55,632 nt of DNA from Triparma columacea (lineage: Eukaryota > Sar > Bolidophyceae > Parmales > Triparmaceae): NCBI GenBank assembly GCA_030267965.1, contig BRYA01001462.1, positions 1 through 55,632 of the forward strand. Reading direction: 5' to 3'. Shown here piece by piece: positions 33,978 through 43,994 of this stretch. The translations under genes and the position numbers were made by a program. The notes under the pieces are model-generated. The model saw only the letters and a program-made list of their open reading frames with translations. It made no database searches and was not told the origin of the DNA. How positions within the stretch are numbered: position 1 is the first letter of the stretch; every line of letters begins with the position of its first letter.

Positions 33978-36900
33978 CTAATCTGACGTGCAAGGATTTC
34001 CGTCCGTTACGTACTTTTCGGAGCCAGAGGTGGTTCCACTAGGGCAAGGTATGCATTCTCCGTTTTCGGGGGGTTCCAGAGTAGTTCCTGGTTGGCCGGA
34101 GTTAGCGAACATTTCCTCAAAACCGTCAGCCGAGACTTTGCACACGTTCCAGCCTTTGACGTCCTTGACAAAGGCAATTGCGGAATTGAACATATTACTC
34201 ATGTCAGTGACACTTGAGACATCCCAACTCCCAATATCCTGGTTGAAGGAACTAGCGAGACTGCGTTGAATTCAATGCCGAGTGGAGATGTGTGAGATGA
34301 GATTTGGGTGTGCGTGTGTGAATGTTAGAATGAGAAGCGAGTATATTACTTAAAATAGAATGCAGCAAATATAACATGCAAACCACAAAGACCTCATCTC
34401 CAAAGCATCTCTCAATACTCACCCGAACATAAACGACATGTCAGTGACACTCGAGACATCCCAACTCCCAATATCCTGGTTGAAGAGTTTAGCGTTACTG
34501 CGTTGAATCCAAGGCCGAGTGATGATGTGCGAGATGAGATTTGCATGTGCGTGTGTGAATGTTAGAATGAGAAACGAGTATATTACTTAAAATAGAATGC
34601 CACAAAGATAACAGGCAAACCACAAAGACCTCCACTCCAGAGCATCTCTCAATACTCACTAGAACATATTATTCATGTTTTTGACACTGGAGACGTCCCA
34701 TCCGCTGATGTCCTCGTTGAATATATATCTGTCAAAGAATGCACTCGACATGTCAGTGACATCCTTCGTGCACCTGCTCAGCCGGCGAATTAATTTGGGT
34801 CCGCAGGGGGCGGATTGCCGAGAGGAGAATATAAGGGTTAGTTGTACTGAGGCCCGCGTGATCATCCTCCCGTGATGCTTCGTTGTCCCGTCCTACTTTG
34901 TCCGCCTGCCCACCACATAGCCCCATCTGCATCCTCTCTACTCGCTTGTTCTTCCAACTACTTACCAGTCCTTGATGTTGCCGTATGTGCTTTCCGCAAG
35001 GTTAGGATCAGAAAACCAGAGATCAAGTGCCGTGTTGAAGATACCATTGTCGAGGCAGGATAGATTTTTTATATATGTGCAAGGGTTTCCGAACGGCTGT
35101 ACGTACTCTCCGGAGCCAGAGGTGGTACCGGCAGGGCAAGCTATGCATTCTCCGTTAGCGTTGGGTACCAGATCAGTGTCTGGTTGGCCGGAGCCAGTGA
35201 ACATGGAATCAAAATTACCAGGGCCGACTTTGCAGACGTTCCAGACAGTGACGTCCTTGTCAAAGGAACCTGCGTTATAGAACATATTACTCATGTCAGT
35301 GACACTTGAGACATCCCAACTCCCAATATCCTGGTTGAACTCTTGAGCGTTACTGCGTTTAATGCAAGGCCGAGTGGAGATGTGCGAGATGAGATTTGTG
35401 TGTGCGTGTGTGAATGTAAGAATGAGAAGCGAGTGTATTACTCAAAATAGAGTGCAGCAAAGATAACACGCAAACCACAAAGACCTCATCTCCAAAGCAT
35501 CTCTCAATACTCACCGGAACATATACCTCATGTTTTCGACACTCGAGACATCCCAATTCCCAATATCCTGGTTGAAGACATTTGCGATACTGCGTTGAAT
35601 TCAAGGCCGAGTGGAGATGTGCGACATGAGATTTGTGTGTGCGTGTGTGAATGTTAGAATGAGAAGCGAGTATATTACTTAATATAGAATGCAGCAAAGA
35701 TAACACGCAAACCACAAAGACCTTATCTCAAAAGCATCACTCAATACTCACCCGAACATACCAGACATGTCAGTGACACTCGAGACATCCCAACTCCCAA
35801 TATCCTGGTTGAAGACAAGTGCGATACTGCGTTGAATTCAAGGCCGAGTGGAGATGTGCGAGATGAGATTTGTGTGTGCGTGTGTGAATGTTAGAATGAG
35901 AAGCGAGTGTATTACTTAATATAGAATGCAGCAAAGATAACACGCAAACCACATAGACCTCATCTCCAAAGCATCTCTCAATACTCACGAAAACATTTCC
36001 TGCATGGTAATGACACCCGAGACATCCCATCCGCTGATGTCCTCGTTGAATGTTGTTTTTGATTTGAAGGCACTCGACATGTCAGTGACATCCTTCGTGC
36101 ACCTGCTCAGCCGGCGATTTAATTTGGGTATCAGGGTTAGTTGTTACTGGGTTTCGCGTGTTCATCCTCCTGTGATGCTTCGTTGTCCCGTCCTACTTTG
36201 TCCGTCTGCCCACCACATAGCCCCATCTGCATCCTCTCTACTCGCTTGTTCTTCCAACTACTTACCAGTCCTTGATGTTGCCGTATGTGCTTTCCGCAAG
36301 GTTAGGATCAGAAAACCAGAGAGCAAGTGCCGTTCTGAAGCCACTATCGTTGAGGCAGCAAGGGTTTTGGCCCTGTACGTACTTTCCGGAGCCAGAGGTG
36401 GTACCGGCAGGGCAAGCTATGCATTCTCCGTTAGCGTCGGGTTTCAGATCAGTTTCTGGTTGGCCAGAACCCTCGAACATGAGATTAAAACTGTCGACTT
36501 TGCAGACGTTCCAGACCGTGACGTCCTTGACAAAGGCAATTGCGCCTTCGAACATAGCATCCATGGCAGTGACACTCGAGACATCCCAACTTCCAATATC
36601 CTGGTTGAAGACCTTTGCGTAACTGCGTTTAATTCAAGGCGAAGTGGAGATGTGCGAGATGAGATTCGCATGTGCGTGTGTGAATGTTAGAATGAGAAGC
36701 GAGTGTATTGCTTAAAATAGAGAATGGCAAAGATAACACGCAAACGCCACAAAAACCTCCACTCCAAAGCATCTCTCAATACTCACAAGAACATCTGAGA
36801 CATGGTAGTGACACTCGAGACATTCCAACTCCCAATATCCTGGTTGAAATATGTCTGACTGCGTTTAATTCAATGCGAGTGGAAATGTGCGAGATGAGAT

Positions 36901-38696
36901 TTGCGTGTGCGTGAGTGAAAGTTAGAATGAGAAGCGAGTGTATTTCTCAATATAGAATGCAGCAAAGATAACACACAAACCACGAAGACCATCACTCCAA
37001 AGCATCTCTCAATACTCACCCGAACATACCAGACATGACAGTGACACTCGAGACATCCCAACTCCCAATATCCTGGTTGAAGACTTCTGCCGTACTGCGT
37101 TAAATTCAATGCCGAGTGGGGATGTGCGAGATTAGATTTGCGTGTGCGTGTGTGAATGTTAGAAAGAGATGCGAGTATATTACTCAAAATAGAATGGCGC
37201 AAAGATAACACGCAAACCACGAAGACCTCATCTCTAAAGCATCTCTCAATACTCACAAGAACATATTATTCATGTCAGTGACACTCGAGACATCCCAATT
37301 CCCAATATCCTGGTTGAAGCGAAAAGCCTGCCTGCATTTAATTCAAGGCCGAGTGGAAATGTGCGAGATGAGATTTGCGTGTGCGTGAGTGAAAGTTAGA
37401 ATGAGAAGCAAGTGTACTACTCAATATAGAATGCAGCAAAGATAACACGCAAACCACGAAGACCTCCACTCCAAAGCATCTCTCAATACTCACCCGAACA
37501 TACCAGACATGACAGTGACACTCGAGACATCCCAACTCCCAATATCCTGGTTAAAGACATCTGCGTCACTGCGTTTAATTCAAGGCGAAGTGGAGATGTG
37601 CGAGATGAGATTTGCATGTGCGTGTGTGAATGTTAGAATGAGAAGCGAGTATATTACTTAAAATAGAATGCAGCAAAGATAACACGCAAACCACAAAGAC
37701 CTCATCTCCAAAGCATCTCTCAATACTCACATGAACATATACGACATGTCATTGACACTCGAGACATCCCAACTCCCGATATCTTGGTTGAAGACTCTTG
37801 CGGCACTGCGTTGAATTCAAGGCCGAGTGGAGATGTGCGAGATGAAATTTGCGTGTGCGTGTGTGAATGTTAGAATGAGAAGCGAGTACATTACTTAAAA
37901 TAGAATGCAGCAAAGATAACACGCAAACCACATAGACCTCATCTCCAAAGCATGTCTCAATACTCACGAAAACATTTCCTGCATGGTAATGACACCCGAG
38001 ACATCCCATCTGCTGATGTCCTCGTTGAATGCAGATTTGGATTCGAATGCCTTTGACATGTCAGTGACATCCTTCGTGCACCTGCTCAGCCGGCGATTTA
38101 ATTTGGGTATCAGGGTTAGTTGTTACTGGGGCTCGCTTGTTCATCCTCCCGTGATGCTTCGTTGTCCCGTCCTACTTTGTCCGCCTGCCTACCACATAGC
38201 CCCATCTGCATCCTCTCTACTCGCTTGTTCTTCCAACTACTTACCAGTCCGAGATGGGGCCGTATTTGCTTGTCGCACTGGCAAAATCAGAAAACCAGAG
38301 AGCAAGTGCCGGTTTGAAGGTTGCATCGTCGAGGCAGGGTTTCTTCTCAAGAAGAAGCGCGGGAGTGGTTGCAGGAGTTGGAGCAGGCGTTGGGCTCTCA
38401 GTTGGCTGCGTAGTTGTGCCCTTGTTGCCCTTGTTGCCCTTGTTGCCTTTCTTGCCTTTCTTACCCTTGTTGCCCTTGTTGCCCTTGTTGCCCTTGTTGC
38501 CCTTGTTGCCCTTGTTGCTCTTCTTGCCGTTAGCAAAGATAATGTTGACACTGTCGCCGATGTCATTACCGCCAAAGGCAAAGTCCTGTAGGCCTCTTGA
38601 AGGGGATCTCAGCGATTTGTCAGTCCCGTAGCCAGCGGTGACGAGGAGTACCAAAACTAGCAGCGAAGCAGCTAACAAAGTGACTAGTGACTTCAT
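33978..38696 (-). CDS. Secreted DUF285 (BspA-like 25-residue repeat) protein, 15 exons
   Basis: Exons: 38696-38245, 38081-37968, 37805-37731, 37568-37494, 37331-37257, 37094-37020, 36858-36787, 36622-36266, 36102-35989, 35826-35752, 35589-35515, 35352-34966, 34773-34660, 34497-34423, 34260-33978; 805 aa, all introns phase 2. Exon 1 encodes a signal peptide (MKSLVTLLAASLLVLVLLVT), a basic Lys-Gly-Asn repeat and a Thr/Pro linker. The 75-bp exons each encode one DUF285 unit such as FNQDIGSWDVSSVTDMSGMF. Exons 2, 9 and 13 encode CTKDVTDMS...FNEDISGWDV. Exons 8, 12 and 15 add a Cys segment (GECIACPAGTTSGSG); exons 1, 8 and 12 end with ALxLWFSD...YGxIxDW. No membrane anchor is seen, so it is probably secreted or cell-wall associated. 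DUF285 is shared by Mycoplasma/Listeria surface proteins and protists; function is unknown. Confidence 0.88.
34261..38244 (-). repeat. Tandem exon+intron module array (237-bp period) with nested super-repeats
   Basis: The 75-bp repeat exons are each followed by a nearly identical intron. Nine of the eleven introns of this type are exactly 162 bp (the others 161 and 164), so exon plus intron repeats every 237 bp. They start GTGAGTATTGAGAGATGC and end near TCAACGCAG. A second intron type (163, 163 and 192 bp; 38244-38082, 36265-36103, 34965-34774) opens GTAAGTAGTTGGAAGAACAA and always precedes the CTKD exon. This gives three super-repeats with 5, 2 and 1 copies of the 75-bp exon. Confidence 0.92.
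38413..38529 (-). repeat. 9-bp coding minisatellite (Lys-Gly-Asn repeat)
   Basis: About thirteen tandem copies of a 9-bp unit (TTGTTGCCC on the plus strand) encode the KGN/KGK repeat between the signal peptide and the first structured region of the DUF285 protein. The repeat is in frame, so copy-number change alters only the length of the basic linker. Confidence 0.9.
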
Positions 38697-39434
38697 CTTT
38701 TGTCAAAATAAATATGATCAATAAAGTTGAGGGCGAAGGGAAGGGCAATTTTGTGTGAGATATCAAACGCTACGAGGGCTGAATAAGTCTATAATCTTGT
38801 TTTGAAGGTTGTATGTGCCTTATATACGTATATTTACAAACTTCTAAGGTCTCAATCGACCAAAATTTTGAGTAGAAATCAAAGATGTTGAACGTGGTGT
38901 GGCAGAAATCAACCTATTTTTCTTGATGAAATAGTAGCGGGGGGAGAGAGAGGCAGTGGTCGATACAAACAAGTGATTCCAAAGTGTTTGCAACTCCTTC
39001 AACGCTTACCTCTGTCCTATGGAATCTTTTGCAAATTTGCTAAAAAGAACAAGGGATTTCTGTCTTGAGGAATTCAACTTCTGAATTCCTTCCATTTCCC
39101 AATGTTTTTTAATCATTAGGGAATCCTCTACTATTTTCCCCACCCGCAATGTTTAAAAGAGGGCGCAACCCTAAACTCTGACTTAGTAGCAATATGGAAA
39201 AAAAAAAGTCAGCGGCCTATAGTGATGAATTGTAACACATGTCAGGGTATTACGAAGAGTCCTTAAGGTACGCTGGGGAATGTCAGGGTATTCTGCTCCA
39301 CACGTCTATGACTCTTTCGCTCGCTCTCTCAGCGATATCACAGATGAGATTCAACTGCAAACCCTACATACAACGCAACAGTCATAATCTCTTCTCCATA
39401 ATATATTTCTTCGTTTCAAAGAGGCCATATTGTC
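38697..39434. other. Intergenic region upstream of the DUF285 gene
   Basis: No gene recognised. It holds the promoter of the DUF285 gene and the 3' flank of the thioredoxin-like gene. ATAAATATGATCAATAAAG (38707-38725) lies just upstream of the DUF285 start. A short open frame around 39239-39502 overlaps the 3' end of the minus-strand gene and shows no domain. Confidence 0.5.
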
Positions 39435-40274
39435 CTACTTTAATTTACAATTCCCTCCCGGCAACAGTTGCACTGGTTCCTTACTCTGTTCGAATCCCTT
39501 AAACCCGCTGAACTCCGCAATCTTACCTAGCTCCATCTCCCCACTCCTTACCCCCCCCTCGCCCCCCATCCCCGTCCAAGCCGGGTAGCCATCAATCCCA
39601 TCACAAGTCCCTCTGAACTTAATCCCCTGCTCGCTGCATTCCCTGGAGGTGAGGATCGTCCAAGCCTCCTTGCCAAACATTTCCCTCTGGTTCCTGCAGT
39701 GAGGGCACCAGAACGCGGAGTACATAACCACGCCCCTATCGCGGAGATGAGTGGCAAGGGCAATAGCTTGATCGGTGGACGAGCTCTTTACCCGAGCAGG
39801 TGCGTAGATTGTTTTACCAGCATCATTTATTGACACGGGGTAGTACCCCAGCTCTTCGGCTATTACTTCAGTCTGTGCGCGTGTAAGTCGAGGTGAGCGG
39901 GTTAAAGAGAGGATGCTTCGATTGAATAAATAGCAGCGCGAGCAGGTAGACCGAGCAGGTAGACCGAGCAGGAAGACCAGGCAGAGCAGGCGTGAGCACG
40001 CAGACAAATAGAGATCGATTTCTCCGTCCATGCCGACGCCTATAACAAGAAGCGACAAAGACTAGCAACTGAATATACGCAAGATCGTGACAAGCATCGA
40101 AATACTCACTGGAGGGGCAGCAATTGATTTTTTAGGCCTCCCCACAGCGACAGTGGTGAAGGAGATTGTCACCCACTTAAAGGCGTTTCTCCTGGTTAAA
40201 TGTGAGGTTGGAAAATGTAGCGATTGTGCTGGTAGGCATATAAAAGTAAGCGCAATGAGGCTAAGGTATTTCAT
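39435..40274 (-). CDS. Thioredoxin-like protein, probable plastid (thylakoid lumen) targeting, LTO1-Trx-like
   Basis: Two exons, 40274-40110 and 39872-39435, join in phase to 200 aa. Exon 1 encodes a signal peptide (MKYLSLIALTFICLPAQS), then LHFPTSHLTRRNAFKWVTIS: a short Ser/Thr/basic transit-like stretch with a twin-arginine pair followed by a hydrophobic segment, as in thylakoid Tat substrates. Exon 2 encodes the thioredoxin fold with MYSAFWCPHCRNQREMFGKE and a downstream CDGIDGYPAW. This pattern matches the Trx domain fused to VKOR in plant LTO1, which oxidises lumenal proteins. The VKOR membrane part is absent here, so this would be a stand-alone partner. The targeting route is inferred from sequence pattern. 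The 237-bp intron contains short GAGCAGGTAGACC repeats. Confidence 0.8.
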
Positions 40275-40471
40275 TTCAAGGGATTCTTTGTATTCTTTTT
40301 GTCAAATTTATTCTTCTTGTGATACTTACAATACAACATCCGCACAACACCAAAACATTACCCTAACATAAATTAGTAATATCTTAGTTCTCCCACCAAC
40401 TACCAAATAACCCAAACCAGCCTCTCCATCATCATTTCCCCACCTCGGAGTTTGAGTTCGATTCCTTATCC
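40275..40471. promoter_or_regulatory. Divergent promoter, thioredoxin-like gene / Cdh1
   Basis: The 197 bp between the two start codons must include both promoters. It is AT-rich near the thioredoxin side, with TTAGTAATATCTTAG at about 40374, and pyrimidine-rich toward Cdh1. No defined element was recognised. Confidence 0.4.
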
Positions 40472-42612
40472 ATGTCCAACCTACCTTCCACTCCACCCCG
40501 TCGTTTCAACCACACCTCTCCACCTCCCACTCCTTCCTCTGTCCCTCCATCTCCTTCTCGTTCCCGTCTGGATAATGAATATATAGCTAGATTGACCCCC
40601 TCTCGCACCTCCCTCCGTTCCTCCATGAACTCCACAGACAACTCCCTGACTGAATCCTTGAATAGCTCATACGACTCACAAACACACTACTCGGATAGGT
40701 TCATACCATCGAGATCCCAAAGCAACTTTACAATGAGTGACTCCCTCTTATCATCAGGTGAGGGTGGTTTGTAGGAGGAGCGGATCCAGGAAGGTTGGAT
40801 CAAGGAGGAGCGTAGCGGCGACTTAATAAGCCACCTATTCAAGTTCCAAATGCTGCCCAACTAACTCTTCGCTCCTTGCTCCCTCTCCTCGCTTTGCTCT
40901 TCTCAGCCCCCCCCACCTCCACTGCCTCCTCCCACAACGGCAATGACCACAACCAGGCCAACACTACTGCTGCCTCATCCTCCGCAGCCGGTGCAGACGC
41001 GGCCGCCGGGGACGCCAGCGGGGGGGGCAACCAGCTGCTCAGCAGCCTGCTCAAGAGCGAGCTCCTTGAGATTGGCGGAGGCGTGCTAGACGAGAACGGG
41101 GGCGGGAATATGATGAAGTTTAAGATGCCTAGGGAGAAGCACTCAGACGCCGTGAAGCTCAACACCCTCTCCCCGATAGGTTCCGCCTCCCACCGTCTCC
41201 TAACCTCCCCCCGAAAGGCGACCCGCAAGGTAAGATGAGAGCAGGCAAATGCAACGGGCGCAACAATTTAATATATATATATATTAATGCAAAAAGCCAT
41301 CTCGTTCCTCTCGCTCGTCTCAGATCCCGAAAGTCCCTTTCAAGGTCCTCGACGCCCCAGCCCTCCAGGACGACTTCTATCTAAACCTCGTCGACTGGTC
41401 CTCTCTCAACGTCCTCGCCGTCGGGCTAGGCGCGTGCGTGTACCTATGGAGCGCGTGCACGAGCAAGGTCACAAAGCTCTGCGACCTAGGACCTGAGGAT
41501 GTCGTCACAAGCGTGAGCTGGACGGCGAGAGGGACACATTTAGCGGTGGGGACGAATTTAGGGGAGGTGAGAAAAGCACAACCCTTTTTCGCGGTGTGGG
41601 CGTCCTTGTGAGATGTTTCATCTCCCCTGCTCACATTACGCTCGCTACGTTCGTGCCCCCAACAGACTCAGATTTGGGAGGCCTCAAAATGTAAGAAGAT
41701 CCGAACCATGCGCGGGCACTCGGCCCGCGTCGGCACCATGTCCTGGATGGGTCACACTCTCGCCAGCGGTTCCCGCGACCGCTTGATCTACCTGAGAGAC
41801 GTAAGGGCCAAGGAACCGTTCGTCACAAAGCTGGCGGGTCACAAGCAAGAGGTGTGCGGGCTGAAGTGGAGCGCGGACGAGAGCCAGTTGGCGAGGTGAG
41901 AGCGAGCGAGGAGCGAAGCGACCCTCAGAAATTGTTGGAGTACGACATGCCTTATTTCTAAGCGAGGCTATTGCTATTGTGGTCCAAGGGTTAATATTTT
42001 CGACACGTCTCATAGCTAACCCCCTTCGGTTGTCGCTTCGCTTCGCTTCGGTTGTCGCTTCGCTTCGCTTCGCTTCGCTTCGCTTCGCTTCGCTTCGCTC
42101 ATCGCAGCGGGGGAAACGATAACAAGCTGTTCATATGGAACTTGCAGTCATCGCAACCTCAGCTACGGTTCAACGAACACACAGCAGCCGTTAAGGCCAT
42201 CGCCTGGTCTCCCCACCAGCACGGTCTGCTCTGCTCGGGAGGAGGAACTGCTGATAGGTGCATCAGATTTTGGAACACCTTAACCGGGACCCCTTTAAAC
42301 TGCATCGACACAGGCTCCCAAGTCTGCAATTTACAGTGGTCCAAGAACTGCAACGAGCTAGTCTCTACGCACGGGTACTCCCTCAACCAAATCATCCTCT
42401 GGCGTTACCCCTCCATGACCAAGATCGCGACCCTCACAGGCCACACGTACAGGGTCCTCTACCTGGCAATGTCACCAGACGGGAGCACCATCGTGACTGG
42501 GGCCGGGGACGAGACCCTGAGGTTCTGGCAAGTATTCCCGGACAGCACGGCGCCGAACAAGGTCTCCAATGGACTTCTCTTCCCCAGCAGCCCCGGGAGC
42601 ATAGTACGCTAA
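40472..42612 (+). CDS. CDH1: APC/C co-activator Cdh1 (Fizzy-related, WD40)
   Basis: Five exons, 40472-40757, 40907-41229, 41324-41566, 41666-41895 and 42108-42612, join in phase to 528 aa. The N terminus has several S/T-P sites ([15 protein letters not shown]) suited to CDK control and the C-box DRFIPSR that docks on the APC/C, followed by the conserved LLKSELLE stretch. Seven-bladed WD40 propeller units follow from [74 protein letters not shown] and [14 protein letters not shown] are near-identical to the family. The usual C-terminal Ile-Arg tail is Val-Arg here. By family it recruits D-box/KEN substrates for ubiquitination in late mitosis and G1. The LLKSELLE motif and DRFIPSR favour Cdh1 over Cdc20. 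Confidence 0.95.
42034..42099 (+). repeat. CGCTT pentamer repeat in Cdh1 intron 4
   Basis: The 3' part of the intron at 41896-42107 is a run of CGCTT units, interrupted once by GGTTGT, ending immediately before the acceptor ATCGCAG. It replaces the usual polypyrimidine tract and is complementary to GAGCGAAGCGA at 41911-41921 near the donor. Confidence 0.9.
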
Positions 42613-42632
42613 TAACCACCCAACATTTTCTA

Positions 42633-43994
42633 TCAAAAAAGCTTCCTTCGAGATATCCTCCTTATTTCCCCCTCCACATCAACCCTAACCCTTGCCACCC
42701 TCGCAACCTCAACTCTATTGAAACCTTTTGTCTTCAAAACTGTGTCTCCCAAATCCCCCCCCCCTCCTTCCCCCTCCCCCCAAGAGCCGACATTTCTCAA
42801 GATTGCCTCCCTCTCTCCCTCACTCGGGTCCCCAAGCACCGCGATCTCGTCGAACCGCCCATATCTCTTCACCGCGCTGTCCACCCCCTCCAACAGGTTT
42901 GTCGTCGCAATTGTGAATATTTTTACCTTCCCGTCCTCATTGTCGTCCCCATCGACCGGATCATCTAAGAGGGACAGGAACATGTTGAGCGTGTGGTGCT
43001 GCTCTGAGTTATGCGTCGTGTCGTGATTGTGCGCTGCCCTTTGGAAGGTGAAGCTGTCGATCTCATCGACACAGACGATGCCAATGACCACCTCGAACCC
43101 CTTACGTTTCAGCTCCTCCCTGCACTTCCTCCTCACTGCGTTGTACAGCGCCTTGATCCTGTTGGCCCCAACGCCGACGTACTTGTATATGAACTCTGAT
43201 CCGTTGGCCTGCGTGCAGCACACACCGACCCTATCTGCCTTACCTCCCGCGTAGAGATTCACAAGACAGTCTGTCACCATCTTGTATACAAAGGTCTTCC
43301 CGTTTCCAGGCGACCCAGCAAAGATCACGCCGTCTGGCAAAGAATGAGCGCCTGGGGCTTGGACGTATTCGACAAGTTGCCTGATGGAGAGCATCGACTC
43401 CCTTGGGTACGCCTCCATCATCTCCTCGAAAGTTCTCCCCCCCGCCCCCCCCCCTGCACGCCCCCCGTGCCTCCCTCCCCTCGACCACCCCTCCTTGTGC
43501 AGCACCCTCACATTATGCCCATCCTCCTCCCCCTTGTTTGGGTCCATCTTCTTAATCATATTGTGCATGAACACTAACGGCAGTGAGACCACTACCACCT
43601 GCTGCAAGAACGCGACCAGCCCCCCCCCCCCCCTTCCTTCCTCCATAGCAAACTGAACCCCCCGGCCTTGAAGCACCTTGACAACCAGGGGGAGCAGGGC
43701 AGGATCATCGAAGAAAAAGCGCTCCCGTCCGATAGAAACCGTTCTTTTAGTAGAGTTTATCGTGGCTGGCCCTTGTCCCTCGAACGACCCCGTTAGTAGC
43801 TTGGACAGGGGGGCAGCAGAGGCAGCCATTGTAGCTATCGAGGTGATGCTATTGATTTTTCTGTGTTTAAGGTATCTAGCGATTGATACTGCAAGCAACA
43901 TGAGTAATATCTTATGCACATTTGACCATTTACAATTCCATTTTCGTTTTAATCTAACCCTAACCCTTTCAATTTCTTCTTTAACTCTTTCCAT
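42633..43994 (-). CDS. AAA+ ATPase, FtsH-like but without a protease domain
   Basis: Single-exon frame; the ATG at 43994 gives 453 aa. The N terminus is basic (RVRVRLKRKWNCKW) and then hydrophobic (HKILLMLLAVSIARYL). A second hydrophobic segment, LVAFLQQVVVVSLPLVFMH, suggests two membrane spans. The AAA core has FEEMMEAYPRESMLSIRQLV (degenerate FtsH lead-in), Walker A GSPGNGKTF, Walker B VVIGIVCVDEID, sensor-1 IATTN and the second-region RYGRFDE. There is no HEXXH zinc-protease motif; the chain ends soon after the AAA lid. It is probably an organelle-membrane ATPase resembling inactive FtsH (FtsHi), or another membrane AAA; substrate unknown. An ATG at 43916 (MLLAVSIARYL) is an alternative start. 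It converges on Cdh1 with only 20 bp between stop codons. Confidence 0.8.
   Translation of the reverse strand: MERVKEEIERVRVRLKRKWNCKWSNVHKILLMLLAVSIARYLKHRKINSITSIATMAASAAPLSKLLTGSFEGQGPATINSTKRTVSIGRERFFFDDPALLPLVVKVLQGRGVQFAMEEGRGGGGLVAFLQQVVVVSLPLVFMHNMIKKMDPNKGEEDGHNVRVLHKEGWSRGGRHGGRAGGGAGGRTFEEMMEAYPRESMLSIRQLVEYVQAPGAHSLPDGVIFAGSPGNGKTFVYKMVTDCLVNLYAGGKADRVGVCCTQANGSEFIYKYVGVGANRIKALYNAVRRKCREELKRKGFEVVIGIVCVDEIDSFTFQRAAHNHDTTHNSEQHHTLNMFLSLLDDPVDGDDNEDGKVKIFTIATTNLLEGVDSAVKRYGRFDEIAVLGDPSEGEREAILRNVGSWGEGEGGGGDLGDTVLKTKGFNRVEVARVARVRVDVEGEIRRISRRKLF
43954..43967. promoter_or_regulatory. Telo-box-like element between AAA ATPase and TPR genes
   Basis: CTAACCCTAACCCT contains two telomere-type units. 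It lies about 80 bp upstream of the TPR start and inside the first codons of the AAA frame if that gene starts at 43994. Telo-boxes occur in plant promoters of growth-related genes; a regulatory role here is inference. Confidence 0.3.

Noticed and set aside
34261..38081. Regularly spaced repeats of constant period, superficially like a CRISPR array
   Set aside because: The conserved 162-bp parts have GT...AG ends, and the 75-bp parts encode DUF285 repeats in frame. Unit size and gene structure are wrong for CRISPR, and no cas genes are present.
36004..38591. Plus-strand frames of 190-230 codons across the DUF285 locus
   Set aside because: They cross exon and intron sequence of the minus-strand gene and arise because the repeat period of 237 bp is a multiple of three.
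43954..43967. Interstitial telomere
   Set aside because: Only two telomere-type units are present; more consistent with a promoter telo-box or chance.
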